From positions 1-33,137 of the forward strand of contig NZ_JPUA01000048.1 of the NCBI RefSeq assembly GCF_002211105.1: DNA of 33,137 bases, given 5' to 3'. This stretch comes from Halomonas campaniensis (GTDB taxonomy: Bacteria > Pseudomonadota > Gammaproteobacteria > Pseudomonadales > Halomonadaceae). Of this stretch, positions 1 to 7,960 are shown piece after piece (positions within the stretch are counted from its first letter, which is position 1; each line of letters starts with the position of its first letter). The notes below the pieces were generated by a model. The model saw only the letters and a program-made list of their open reading frames with translations, did no database searches and had not been told where the DNA came from. Both the position numbers and the translations under genes were made by a program.

Positions 1-66
1 TCAGTCGGTTAGAATGCCGGCCTGTCACGCCGGAGGTCGCGAGTTCGAGTCTCGTCCGGTCCGCCA
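1..66 (+). tRNA. tRNA-Asp (GTC), 5' end outside window
   Basis: The sequence matches the complete tRNA-Asp copies further on from their 12th base to the encoded CCA, including the GTC anticodon in the cctGTCacgcc loop and the T-arm. About 11 bases of the acceptor and D arm lie before the window, so this is an edge cut and not a pseudogene. Confidence 0.93.
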
Positions 67-134
67 GCATCAACTCCTTATCTGCTTAAGCTAGTTACTT
101 GAAACTAGTTGTTTGAAATAGCTGTTATCGATTC

Positions 135-211
135 GGACCGGTAGTTCAGTCGGTTAGAATGCCGGCCTGTCACGCCGGAGGTCGCGAGTTCGAGTCTCGT
201 CCGGTCCGCCA
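135..211 (+). tRNA. tRNA-Asp (GTC)
   Basis: A 77-base cloverleaf: acceptor ggaccgg pairs with ccggtcc, then a D-arm with agttcagtcggtta, anticodon GTC, a T-arm with the gttcgag loop and an encoded 3' CCA. It is identical to the copies at 409 and 691. Confidence 0.97.
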
Positions 212-262
212 TGATAACTGCTAAGCTGAATTAGCAAGCGCAATAAGCGTTTGTTAAGAGAT

Positions 263-338
263 GGGTGGTTAGCTCAGTTGGGAGAGCACCAGCCTTACAA
301 GCTGGGGGTCACTGGTTCGAACCCAGTACCACCCACCA
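263..338 (+). tRNA. tRNA-Val (TAC)
   Basis: A 76-base cloverleaf with acceptor gggtggt/accaccc, D-arm agctcagttgggagagc, anticodon loop ctTACaa, T-loop ggttcgaac and encoded CCA. It lies 51 bases after tRNA-Asp and is probably cotranscribed with it. Confidence 0.97.
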
Positions 339-408
339 TATTTAGTAGTAACTAAAATGGGTTGGAAACGTGTAGTAAAAAGTATGATTAAGTTTTGATG
401 CGCATAAC

Positions 409-485
409 GGACCGGTAGTTCAGTCGGTTAGAATGCCGGCCTGTCACGCCGGAGGTCGCGAGTTCGAGTCTCGTCCGGTCCGCCA
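409..485 (+). tRNA. tRNA-Asp (GTC), duplicate
   Basis: A base-for-base repeat of the tRNA-Asp at 135, 274 bases downstream, with encoded CCA. Confidence 0.97.
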
Positions 486-536
486 TGATAACTGCTAAGC
501 TGAATTAGCAAGCGCAATAAGCGTTTGTTAAGAGAT

Positions 537-612
537 GGGTGGTTAGCTCAGTTGGGAGAGCACCAGCCTTACAAGCTGGGGGTCACTGGTTCGAACCCAG
601 TACCACCCACCA
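537..612 (+). tRNA. tRNA-Val (TAC), duplicate
   Basis: Identical to the tRNA-Val at 263. The 51-base spacer before it is also identical to the spacer at 212-262. Confidence 0.97.
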
Positions 613-690
613 TCACCTACCTTTTAGAAGCGCCTCTGAACCGCTTATAATTGTTAGTCCTGATGGTTTGTTGTAGAAGTGCTTTTAAGT

Positions 691-767
691 GGACCGGTAG
701 TTCAGTCGGTTAGAATGCCGGCCTGTCACGCCGGAGGTCGCGAGTTCGAGTCTCGTCCGGTCCGCCA
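691..767 (+). tRNA. tRNA-Asp (GTC), last copy
   Basis: Same 77-base tRNA-Asp with encoded CCA. It is not followed by a Val gene, and the next element is the hairpin terminator at 804. Confidence 0.97.
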
Positions 768-803
768 TTAAGCATTTAGATCGGCACTTGCCGAACGAAT
801 TCC

Positions 804-836
804 AAAAAAGCCCGGATCATCGATCCGGGCTTTTTC
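804..836. terminator. Bidirectional terminator between tRNAs and glc operon
   Basis: A 9-bp GC-rich stem (gcccggatc / gatccgggc) with a 3-base loop is flanked by A6 on the left and T5 on the right. It can end both the tRNA transcript on the plus strand and the glcDEFG transcript on the minus strand. Confidence 0.88.
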
Positions 837-863
837 GTATGTCTGTGCCTTAATTTACCGCTT

Positions 864-1268
864 TTAGCCGGTAATCGCGGCAACACCTGCTTTAGCCACC
901 TGTACATCCTGGTCGGGTTTTACGCCGGAAATGCCCACAGCGCCCACCACATGGCCGTCAACCGTAATCGGCACGCCGCCTGACAGCAGGCCTTGCAGCG
1001 GTGCGGTGACAAACGCCGTGCGGCCACCATTAATCATCTCTTCAAATACCTGGGTCTCTTTACGACCTAGCGCCGCACTGCGCGCTTTGTGCGTAGCCAC
1101 TTCGGCACTGAAAGGGGCTGCGCCATCCAAGCGCCGCAGCGCCAATAGATGGCCGCCGTCGTCAGTTACCGCGATGGTCACCGGCCAGCTATTGCTGTCA
1201 GCCTCTTTCTGCGCGGCATCAAGAACATTCGTTACGTCGGCCTGGGCGAGAATGGCTTTTGTTTGCAT
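864..1268 (-). CDS. glcG: GlcG/HbpS family protein (DUF336)
   Basis: This 134-residue protein is a full-length member of the GlcG/HbpS (DUF336) family. It shows the usual pattern: a central VTIAVTDDGGHLLALRRLDGA strand, then conserved GGVPI and VVGAVGISG stretches near the C-terminus. Members bind haem or other small ligands, or are of unknown role; GlcG in E. coli is encoded with glycolate oxidase but its biochemical job is not settled. The start ATG has an AGGA 7 to 10 bases upstream. It is the last gene of the glcDEFG order, 85 bases after glcF, and the bidirectional terminator follows. The symbol rests on operon position as well as sequence. Confidence 0.88.
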   Translation of the reverse strand: MQTKAILAQADVTNVLDAAQKEADSNSWPVTIAVTDDGGHLLALRRLDGAAPFSAEVATHKARSAALGRKETQVFEEMINGGRTAFVTAPLQGLLSGGVPITVDGHVVGAVGISGVKPDQDVQVAKAGVAAITG

Positions 1269-1353
1269 ATTTAAATCCTTGTTAAGGGAGAAAGTGAAGT
1301 GGCCGCGCGGTTAAAGTCTGCGCGGCCTGGGGTTAAACGTTATTGGTAAAACG

Positions 1354-2586
1354 CTAGCTGAGCGCGGCATCGACGATTTCAACCCAGTGGCGTACCGGCG
1401 TGCGATTGGCGCCTGCCAAGTGGGTTTGGCAGCCGATATTCGCCGTTACGATCACCTCAGGATCTCCAGCTTCCAGTGCGTTGAGCTTATTGTCACGCAG
1501 TTGAGTGGCCAGTTCAGGCTGGGTGATCGAATAGGTGCCCGCTGAGCCGCAGCAGAGATGCGCATCCTGTACCGGGGTCAATGAAAAACCCAGCTTGCTC
1601 AGCACGCCTTCGACCGCACCGTTAAGCTTTTGGGCGTGCTGTAGCGTGCAGGGGCAGTGGAACGCCAGTCGTTGTGACGCGTTAACGCTCAATTCGTCCA
1701 GCGGCTCATCGCGCAGGATTTCGACAATATCCTTGGCCAGAGTGCTCACCTTTTGCGCTTTAACGGCGTAGTCAGGGTCATCCTTGAGCATGTAGCCATA
1801 CTCTTTGACGAAAGCGCCGCAGCCACTGGCGGTTTGCACAATGGCTTCGGTGCCTTGCTCAATGTACGGCCACCAGGCATCAATATTGGCGCGCATGCGG
1901 GCTCGTCCATCTTCTTGGGCGTTGAGGTGAAAATCCACGGCGCCACAGCAGCCTGCTTCAGCCACTGGCGTGACGCTAATGCCGAGCCGATCCAAAATCC
2001 GCGCAGTGGCAGCATTGGTATTGGGTGACAGCCCGGGCTGAACGCAGCCTTCCAGTATCAATACCCGCCGGGTATGGCGGTTGGCATCCGGGCGTGCGCC
2101 TGCATCTATCGGCGCTGCGGGCATTTTATTACGCAGCTTGCTAGGCACCAGTGGCTTAAAGGTTTGCCCCAGCTTTAGCAGCGCTTGGAAACGTTTGGGC
2201 TCGACCATCATTTTTCGCAGCGCATAGCGCTGGGCCCGCTCACCTGCCGGGCGAGGAACGCGTCGCTCAATTTCGGCACGGCCAATGTTGAGCAGCTTGT
2301 GGTACTCCACGCCGGAAGGGCAGGTGGTTTCGCAGTTAAGGCAGGTCAGGCAGCGATCAAGATGCAGACGCGTCTCGTCGGTGACCTGGTCGTCATCGTC
2401 GCGGCTCTCAAGCAGCTCCTTCATCAAATAGATACGCCCGCGGGGGCCGTCGCGCTCATCGCCTAACAGCTGGTACGTCGGGCAGGTGGCGTTACAAAAA
2501 CCGCAGTGAACGCAGGTGCGCAGAATACGCTCCGCTTCTTGAATATGCGGCTTCTGAAGGTCGGCATCGGTAAATTGCGTCTGCAT
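1354..2586 (-). CDS. glcF: Glycolate oxidase iron-sulfur subunit GlcF
   Basis: The 410-residue protein has the standard GlcF architecture. Two [4Fe-4S] motifs lie near the N-terminus, C25-x2-C28-x2-C31-x3-C35-P and C79-x2-C82-x2-C85-x3-C89-P. Two cysteine-rich CCG domains follow, seen as EAGCCGAVDFH in the middle and LCCGSAGTYS near the end. In the GlcDEF complex this subunit passes electrons from the flavin subunits to the quinone pool at the inner membrane. It begins 11 bases after the glcE stop, so the two are cotranscribed. No key cysteine is missing. Confidence 0.96.
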   Translation of the reverse strand: MQTQFTDADLQKPHIQEAERILRTCVHCGFCNATCPTYQLLGDERDGPRGRIYLMKELLESRDDDDQVTDETRLHLDRCLTCLNCETTCPSGVEYHKLLNIGRAEIERRVPRPAGERAQRYALRKMMVEPKRFQALLKLGQTFKPLVPSKLRNKMPAAPIDAGARPDANRHTRRVLILEGCVQPGLSPNTNAATARILDRLGISVTPVAEAGCCGAVDFHLNAQEDGRARMRANIDAWWPYIEQGTEAIVQTASGCGAFVKEYGYMLKDDPDYAVKAQKVSTLAKDIVEILRDEPLDELSVNASQRLAFHCPCTLQHAQKLNGAVEGVLSKLGFSLTPVQDAHLCCGSAGTYSITQPELATQLRDNKLNALEAGDPEVIVTANIGCQTHLAGANRTPVRHWVEIVDAALS

Positions 2587-2597
2587 GTCAGCTCTCC

Positions 2598-3692
2598 TTA
2601 AAACGCCGCATAAAGGCGACCGGGATTAAAAATGCCATGGGCATCCAGCTCCGCCTTTAGGTTACGGTGATATTTTTCCACTACAGTATTGAGCGGTGTA
2701 AACGGCTCGGCGGCGCCTCCTTGGGCGTGGGGGGTATAGCAGGTGGCATGCCCCCCCACCGCAGCACAGGCGGCGCGGAGAGTGTCTGCATCCAGAGTGG
2801 TTTTCACCCAGCGCTGGCTGCCGGCCCAGTCGTAAAAGATATCGCTTTCGGGAATATCCAGCGCTAGCGGTGCGCTGTTGGGGGGCAGTGACAGTCGCCA
2901 CAGGGCTTGGCCATCGCCATAGGCAAAGAAAGCGTGGGTATGGTCGCGCAACTGGTGCCAGAAGCTGGCATCAAGTGGCTCGCCGCCCAGGCTTGCCTGA
3001 GTCGCGCTAACCGAGCTTTTACCGCCTTCCAAGCGCAAAAAAAGTTCGCCGTGATGCCAGGCTGCGGCGGTAATCGGTAGCGGCTTGCGACCCAGCTCGG
3101 CGAGCTTTTTAAGCGCCTCATCCAGCCCAAGCGTTAAGCGTAGGCTGTGCGTCGCAGTGGGAATAGGCAGCACTTTAAAGGAGATATCCGTAAGTACGCC
3201 AAGAGTGCCCTGGGCGCCTGCCATCAGGCGCGACAAGTCGTAACCGGCAACATTTTTCATCACTTCGCCACCAAAGCGAAGCAGCTTGCCCTGTTGGGTG
3301 ATGATTCGCGTGCCCAGCACAAAGTCTCGTGCAGCACCTGCCCAGGGACGGCGTGGGCCGGAGAGGCCGGTGGCAACAGCGCCACCAATGGTCGACGCTT
3401 CACCAAACATGGGCGGCTCAAAGCCCAGCATTTGGTGCTTCTCTGCCAGTACTTCCTGCAGGTCGCTAAGCCGAGTGCCAGCGCGCACAGTCACTACCAG
3501 TTCCACCGGGTCGTAGCTCACAATGCCGCTGTGTTCAGCGATTTGTAGCGCCTGGCCCTCCACCGGTCGGCCATAAAAGGCGCGGGTATCTCCGCCTACA
3601 ATGCGTAGCGGCGTGCGCGCATCATAGGCGCTGCGCACCTGTTCACATAGGGCGTCAGCGATATCGCGGTCGGCAATCGCTCGTTCGGTCAT
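2598..3692 (-). CDS. glcE: Glycolate oxidase FAD-binding subunit GlcE
   Basis: This is the small flavin subunit of glycolate oxidase, about 364 residues and close to the family's usual length. The PCMH-type FAD-binding fold is recognisable from RIVGGDTRAFYGRP near the N-terminus and FGEASTIGGAVATGLSGPRRP near residue 100. The C-terminus FNPGRLYA is typical. The frame also permits a GTG start 12 bases earlier (3704). The ATG at 3692 is preferred because it gives the conserved beginning MTERAIADRDI, but neither candidate has an ideal ribosome binding site. It lies between glcD (74-base gap) and glcF (11-base gap). Confidence 0.94.
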   Translation of the reverse strand: MTERAIADRDIADALCEQVRSAYDARTPLRIVGGDTRAFYGRPVEGQALQIAEHSGIVSYDPVELVVTVRAGTRLSDLQEVLAEKHQMLGFEPPMFGEASTIGGAVATGLSGPRRPWAGAARDFVLGTRIITQQGKLLRFGGEVMKNVAGYDLSRLMAGAQGTLGVLTDISFKVLPIPTATHSLRLTLGLDEALKKLAELGRKPLPITAAAWHHGELFLRLEGGKSSVSATQASLGGEPLDASFWHQLRDHTHAFFAYGDGQALWRLSLPPNSAPLALDIPESDIFYDWAGSQRWVKTTLDADTLRAACAAVGGHATCYTPHAQGGAAEPFTPLNTVVEKYHRNLKAELDAHGIFNPGRLYAAF

Positions 3693-3766
3693 GGTCTTTC
3701 CCACTATTGGTCTTTTCCATTATTCGTTTTGGCTAATTATTGTCTTAGCTTCGGCTTGGCTCGCTG

Positions 3767-5266
3767 CTAAAAGCGCGGCAGCTCAGGGTGTGGTAGCTCG
3801 TTGTTATGCACATGCATAGCACCAAACTCAGCGCAGCGCGCCAGCGTCGGAATGTTCTTGCCGGGGTTGAGCAGCCGCTGGGGATCAAAAGCGGCTTTCA
3901 AGGCATGAAAAACGCTGATTTCATCCGCCTGGAACTGGCTGCACATCTGATTGATTTTTTCACGCCCAACGCCGTGTTCGCCGGTGATCGAGCCGCCCGC
4001 GGCCACGCAGAGTTCCAGAATTTTGCCACCCACCTCTTCGGCAAGGGCTAACTGGCCCTCTTTATTGGCATCAAACAGGATCAGCGGATGCATATTGCCA
4101 TCGCCAGCGTGGAACACGTTGGCCACCGCCAGGCCGCTCTCTGCGGAAAGCTCGGCAATGCCTTTAAGCACGCGAGGAAGCTCGCGGCGGGGGATAGTGC
4201 CATCCATGCAGTAGTAATCCGGCGACATGCGGCCCACCGCTGGGAAGGCGTTCTTGCGCCCGGCCCAAAACTTGGCACGTTCGGTTTCATCGCGGGCCTG
4301 TTGGATATTGGTCGCCCCGGCGGCTTCCAGTACACGGCGCACGGTATCGCAGTCGTCGTCCACGTCGGCTTCAACGCCATCCAGCTCGCAAAGCAGAATC
4401 GCCTCGGCATCAAGGGGATAGCCCGCTTTGACAAAATCCTCGGCAGCTTTGATGGCGAGTTTATCCATCATCTCCAGGCCGCCGGGAATAATGCCTGCGG
4501 CGATGATATCGCCGACTGCGCGTCCGGCTTTTTCGACATCGTCGAAGCTTGCCATCAGTACTTTGGCGGTTTCCGGCTTGGGCAGCAGCTTGACGGTGAT
4601 CACAGTGACCACGCCTAGCATTCCTTCAGAGCCGTTCATCAATGCCAGCAGGTCAAAGCCTGGTGCATCAAAAGACTCAGCGCCCAGCGTCATGTGTTCG
4701 CCCTCAATGGTGAGCACATCGACACGCAACACGTTATGCACCGTCAGGCCATATTTTAAGCAGTGCACGCCACCAGCATTTTCTGCCACGTTTCCACCGA
4801 TGGAGCAGGCAATTTGCGAGGAGGGGTCCGGCGCGTAGTAGAGGCCGTAAGGTGCCGCAGCTTCGGAAATGGCCAGGTTGCGCACGCCGGGCTGCACCCG
4901 CGCCAGTCGGGCATCCGGGTCGACGTTGAGAATTTTATTAAAGCGCGACATCACCAGTAGCACGCCCTGTTCCAGCGGCAGCGCACCGCCGGAAAGCCCG
5001 GTGCCCGCGCCGCGAGTGACCACGGGTACGCTTAGCGCATGGCAGCGCTTGAGCAGTGCTTGCACTTGGTCAAGGGTTTCAGGCAGCGCCACCAGCATCG
5101 GCAGCACGCGGTAGGCCGCCAGCCCATCGCACTCAAAGGGACGCAGGTCTTCTTCGCGATGCAGCAGCGTCATTTCGGGAACGGCTTGCTGCAGGTCGGT
5201 TAAGACCTCGCCTTTATCGCGCTGAACAAGTTTGCCATCCAGGCGCTCATCAAAGAGGATATTCAT
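3767..5266 (-). CDS. glcD: Glycolate oxidase subunit GlcD
   Basis: The 499-residue catalytic flavin subunit oxidises glycolate (and often D-lactate) to the 2-oxo acid. The FAD_binding_4 domain occupies about residues 55-195, with TRGAGTGLSGGALP near 84-97 and the SSQIACSIGGNVAENAGG stretch. The FAD-oxidase C-terminal domain follows, with GDGNMHP and GEHGVGREK, the motifs expected around the substrate carboxylate. Length matches E. coli GlcD (499). It is the first gene of the operon. Its promoter region, shared with the divergent glcC, holds the TGGT-N3-ACCA palindrome. Confidence 0.97.
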   Translation of the reverse strand: MNILFDERLDGKLVQRDKGEVLTDLQQAVPEMTLLHREEDLRPFECDGLAAYRVLPMLVALPETLDQVQALLKRCHALSVPVVTRGAGTGLSGGALPLEQGVLLVMSRFNKILNVDPDARLARVQPGVRNLAISEAAAPYGLYYAPDPSSQIACSIGGNVAENAGGVHCLKYGLTVHNVLRVDVLTIEGEHMTLGAESFDAPGFDLLALMNGSEGMLGVVTVITVKLLPKPETAKVLMASFDDVEKAGRAVGDIIAAGIIPGGLEMMDKLAIKAAEDFVKAGYPLDAEAILLCELDGVEADVDDDCDTVRRVLEAAGATNIQQARDETERAKFWAGRKNAFPAVGRMSPDYYCMDGTIPRRELPRVLKGIAELSAESGLAVANVFHAGDGNMHPLILFDANKEGQLALAEEVGGKILELCVAAGGSITGEHGVGREKINQMCSQFQADEISVFHALKAAFDPQRLLNPGKNIPTLARCAEFGAMHVHNNELPHPELPRF

Positions 5267-5416
5267 TACGACATCCCATGCTTATTATCATTAAAGGTAA
5301 ATGCTGAAACGGTCTGTGCCTGTTCTTCACGCGTCATTTCTTTCCGCGTGTTTATCTTTTCGTAACGTTGGCTCAATTTGGGCTTTTTTTATGCGTCTGT
5401 CTAGGTCGTGGTGCAT

Positions 5417-5427
5417 TGGTCAGACCA
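5417..5427. promoter_or_regulatory. Candidate GlcC operator
   Basis: TGGTCAGACCA is a TGGT-N3-ACCA palindrome in the 257-base region between glcD and glcC. This is the core known for FadR-subfamily GntR regulators such as PdhR and LldR. The same core recurs at 19765 before the lactate/glycolate permease. Assignment to GlcC is inference from position and family. Confidence 0.65.
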
Positions 5428-5523
5428 GTAATTAGTCGACCCTGTCATATAGAAGCGAAACAGAGATGTCTTCTACTGCGAGTAGTGGCAAGCTGGCAAA
5501 ACAGTTTAGCGAGAGTGACCGTC

Positions 5524-6303
5524 ATGCCTGCGGAGAATCAAGTATTGACACCCGGACAGCGAATGCCTGAACACGTGGCCACCCGGCTGGAGCGGCTGAT
5601 TCTTGATGGTGTTTTTCGCCCCGGCCAGCTACTTCCTTCTGAGCGGCGGCTGTGTGATCGGCTCGGCGTCTCACGGGCTTCGTTGCGCGAGGGGTTGAGA
5701 ATTCTGCGCAGTAAAGGAATTATCGATACCCGCCAGGGCCATGGCTCGACGGTCGCCACACTTTTGCCGGTGGGCAACCAGAGCCCGTTGATGCACCTGT
5801 TTAAAGACCACCCACGTACGCTGTTTGATCTGTTAGAGGTACGCGCGCTGCTGGAAGGGGAGTCGGCGCGGTTAGCCGCGAGCCGTGGCACTTCCGCCGA
5901 CCGGGTGCTGATCACCCGGCGCTATCGTGAAATGGCTGACTACGCGGAAAGCGCAGAGACCATTGATGTCGAGCGATTGGCGAGGCTGGATCACGCCTTT
6001 CATCTGGCGGTTTCCCAGGCATCCCACAACCCGGTGTTAGTGCATACGCTGCAGAGCCTGACGGATTTACTGCTTAGCTCGGTATTTGCCTCGGTCAAAC
6101 ATCTTTATCACTTGCCAGCGCCCAGAGCGATGATCAATCAGCAGCATGCGCAGTTGCATGAGGCAGTCGTCAACGGCGAGCCGGAGCAGGCCGAACAGGT
6201 GGCGCTGGAGCACCTCACCAGCATTACCCAACTGCTGCGGGATTTGGAGGAGGAGCACGAACGGCTAGAGCGCTCCTCCATGCGTCTTGAAGAGTGGCAG
6301 TAG
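5524..6303 (+). CDS. glcC: GntR-family regulator of glycolate use, GlcC-like
   Basis: The 259-residue protein (E. coli GlcC: 254) has an N-terminal winged helix-turn-helix, seen in PGQLLPSERRLCDRLGVSRASLREGLRILRS, and a C-terminal FCD ligand domain rich in acidic and histidine residues. The frame stays open upstream to 5368, but the ATG at 5524 with GAGAG 9 bases before it gives the normal length; the upstream extension is compositionally unlike the family. Divergent transcription from glcDEFG and the operator at 5417 fit local control by glycolate. The gene ends 4 bases before the convergent end of the next GntR gene. Confidence 0.87.
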   Translation: MPAENQVLTPGQRMPEHVATRLERLILDGVFRPGQLLPSERRLCDRLGVSRASLREGLRILRSKGIIDTRQGHGSTVATLLPVGNQSPLMHLFKDHPRTLFDLLEVRALLEGESARLAASRGTSADRVLITRRYREMADYAESAETIDVERLARLDHAFHLAVSQASHNPVLVHTLQSLTDLLLSSVFASVKHLYHLPAPRAMINQQHAQLHEAVVNGEPEQAEQVALEHLTSITQLLRDLEEEHERLERSSMRLEEWQ

Positions 6304-6307
6304 CTGA

Positions 6308-6991
6308 TTAGCTATTGGCCACACTCTTATCGTCTTCCGTATCGATCACGCCCGCCAAGGTGGCCACTTCAATCTTGTTGCATAGATGGTCACGAAGAAT
6401 TTGGCCCAGCAATTGGCTATCGCGTTTCTCAAGTGCCGCCATCATATTTTCGTGGTCTTTTACCGCTTGGCTCCAGTAGCGTTCGGTCATCTGTTTGGAG
6501 TAACGGACGCGTTTAACACGCTGGCTTAAATTACTATACATTTCTTGCAGTACATCGTTATTAGACGCGGCCAAGATGCTTTCGTGAATTTGCCTATTAA
6601 CCTGGAAATAAGGCATCAAATCGCGGTTGCGATAGTGTACTAGCATCGTATTGTGCAGTTGCCGAATGGCAGCAATTTCTGCGTCGCTAATATGTTGACA
6701 GGCAAGTTCACCCGACAGGCCTTCCAGCGCGGCCATCAGGTCATAAGTGTCTTTAACGTTCTTGAGAGTCAGCCGCACCACCCGTGCACCTCGATTGGGA
6801 AGCAGCTCGATTAGTCCTTCGGTGGCAAGCACTTTTAGTGCTTCGCGTAGCGGGGTGCGCGATACGCCAAAGCGGTCACACAGCTGCTTTTCAGAGATGC
6901 GCTCACCGGGGGCAAGCTCGCCGTGCTCAATCAGGTCGCCAATTCTATCGGCCACTTCACGATATAAATTACGTTGCAGTATTTTTGTCAT
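6308..6991 (-). CDS. GntR-family (FCD) regulator of the adjacent TRAP/CoA-transferase locus
   Basis: The 227-residue protein has a GntR winged helix (GERISEKQLCDRFGVSRTPLREALKVLATEGL) and an FCD domain of all-helical type with the metal/ligand residues expected in this class (H and D/E residues in QIHESILAASNND and VKDHENMMAAL). It is divergent from the DUF336 gene at 7184, with 192 bases between. The natural inference is that it controls that gene and the TRAP operon, both of which carry a TGAATTCA palindrome in their upstream regions. The inducer is unknown. It is distinct in sequence from the GlcC-like and urate-locus GntR proteins here. Confidence 0.88.
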   Translation of the reverse strand: MTKILQRNLYREVADRIGDLIEHGELAPGERISEKQLCDRFGVSRTPLREALKVLATEGLIELLPNRGARVVRLTLKNVKDTYDLMAALEGLSGELACQHISDAEIAAIRQLHNTMLVHYRNRDLMPYFQVNRQIHESILAASNNDVLQEMYSNLSQRVKRVRYSKQMTERYWSQAVKDHENMMAALEKRDSQLLGQILRDHLCNKIEVATLAGVIDTEDDKSVANS

Positions 6992-7112
6992 GAGTCAGTT
7001 CCTTGTCAGTGGTGCGCTCGGTTTACTGCCAAGCTAACCAGACCACCTGGATCGATTTGAGCACGATGCCATATTCGTATAGTGGCTATTGTTTATATGA
7101 TCTGCAAAAGTA

Positions 7113-7128
7113 ATTATGAATTCAATAT
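7113..7128. promoter_or_regulatory. Candidate operator, TGAATTCA palindrome (site 1)
   Basis: The 8-bp perfect palindrome TGAATTCA (7117-7124), with partial symmetry in the flanking AT bases, lies 56 bases before the DUF336 start and in the divergent region with the GntR gene. A similar site stands at 7801 before the TRAP operon. Confidence 0.4.
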
Positions 7129-7183
7129 TCCTTTGGTGGCATTTTGCCAACCACTGCCTACGACAATAACAAAGGAGAAACCG

Positions 7184-7645
7184 ATGGCCGGACAAGTATT
7201 TCATTGCAGCGTGCAGCTCGCCAGAGAGCAGAGTAGGAAGATAGTCGATGGCGCCATGCAACAAGCACGCGATTTGGGGTTGCCGCCGCTGACGATCGTC
7301 GTGTTGGATGGCGGCGGGAACTTGGTTGCCGCTGAGCGCGAAGATGGCTGTGCTCCGTTGCGTTTCCCCGTTGCCCAGAGTAAAGCCTACGCCGCACTGG
7401 GCATAGGGATTGCCAGTGGGGTGATTGGCGCACGTAACGCTGAGCGCACAGCGTTTGTTGCCAGTGTTGCAGCAGCCTCTCAAGGACATTTTGTGGCAGT
7501 GGCCGGTGGGGTGCCCATTCTTAATGAACAAAACTGCTTGATTGGTGCAGTGGGGGTTAGTGGTGCTTCGTCAGAGGAGGATCAGCAGTCAGCCATCGCG
7601 GGTATTGAGTTGGCCGGTTTGCACTGGGGGCTTGAACCGAACTAG
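7184..7645 (+). CDS. GlcG/HbpS family protein (DUF336), second copy
   Basis: The 153-residue protein belongs to the same DUF336 family as the glcG product, with LTIVVLDGGGNLVAAEREDG, then GGVPILNEQNCLIGAVGVSG. It is only moderately similar to that protein, so it is not a recent duplicate. The start ATG has AAAGGAG 6 bases upstream; a longer open frame before it lacks a ribosome binding site. It stands between the GntR gene and a strong terminator, so it is probably its own transcript but coregulated with the TRAP operon. DUF336 proteins often sit in acid-catabolism loci; the role here is unknown. Confidence 0.87.
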   Translation: MAGQVFHCSVQLAREQSRKIVDGAMQQARDLGLPPLTIVVLDGGGNLVAAEREDGCAPLRFPVAQSKAYAALGIGIASGVIGARNAERTAFVASVAAASQGHFVAVAGGVPILNEQNCLIGAVGVSGASSEEDQQSAIAGIELAGLHWGLEPN

Positions 7646-7673
7646 GAAATGAGTGGGAAGTGCCGATTAAAAG

Positions 7674-7710
7674 CGGGCAGATGGCTTATTCAGCCACTGC
7701 CCGTTTTTTT
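7674..7710 (+). terminator. Rho-independent terminator after DUF336 gene
   Basis: The stem cgggcag-(a)-tggc pairs with gcca-ctgcccg around a 7-base loop, with one bulged A, followed directly by T7. Confidence 0.88.
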
Positions 7711-7800
7711 ATTTACCGCAACGTTTTAATAACTTCTTTAAGAATCAGCTGCTTGAAAAGCAATTTGTGCGACGAGACGAAAGTTTAATACCTAATTTTG

Positions 7801-7817
7801 AATTTTGAATTCAAATT
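7801..7817. promoter_or_regulatory. Candidate operator, TTTGAATTCAAA palindrome (site 2)
   Basis: A perfect 12-bp palindrome, TTTGAATTCAAA (7804-7815), sits about 145 bases before dctP in an AT-rich stretch. A partial direct repeat, aattttg, precedes it. The TGAATTCA core is shared with site 1 at 7117. Confidence 0.45.
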
Positions 7818-7892
7818 GAAGTGGAAGAGGATCCCCGGAGTAAGTGCCCATCAATAACAAGTAGGCCTGCTCAGGCGTCTCCTTTTGCAGGT

Positions 7893-7919
7893 GCCATCGG
7901 GTGGCAAAGCCACGGTGGC
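7893..7919 (+). promoter_or_regulatory. Structured 5' leader hairpin before dctP
   Basis: The sequence gccatc-gg-gtggc-aaa-gccac-ggtggc folds into two stacked stems (6 and 5 bp, one G-U pair) with a GG bulge and an AAA loop. No T-run follows, so it is not a normal terminator. It lies 41 bases before the dctP start and could stabilise the leader or influence translation. Function is inference. Confidence 0.3.
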
Positions 7920-7960
7920 GACATTGCTAACAACAACAAATGCGTTACCTGGAGTTCACT

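Larger units (their letters stand above)
135..612 (+). repeat. Tandem duplication of an Asp-Val tRNA unit
   Basis: Positions 135-338 and 409-612 are identical over 204 bases, covering tRNA-Asp, the 51-base spacer and tRNA-Val. The repeat period is 274 bases. The 70-base linker (339-408) differs from what follows the second unit, so identity stops right after the encoded CCA of tRNA-Val. Confidence 0.95.

Noticed and set aside
1..767. Regularly repeated ~77-base units could suggest a CRISPR array or phage-type repeats
   Set aside because: Each repeat folds as a complete tRNA with anticodon and encoded CCA; spacing is irregular and the spacers partly repeat.
5368..5523. Longer N-terminus for the GlcC-like regulator
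   Set aside because: It would cover the operator palindrome and adds 52 Cys/Arg-rich residues unlike the family; the start at 5524 gives normal length with a ribosome binding site.
7821..7960. Riboswitch in the dctP leader
   Set aside because: There is a hairpin, but I cannot match any known aptamer class and no expression platform is visible.
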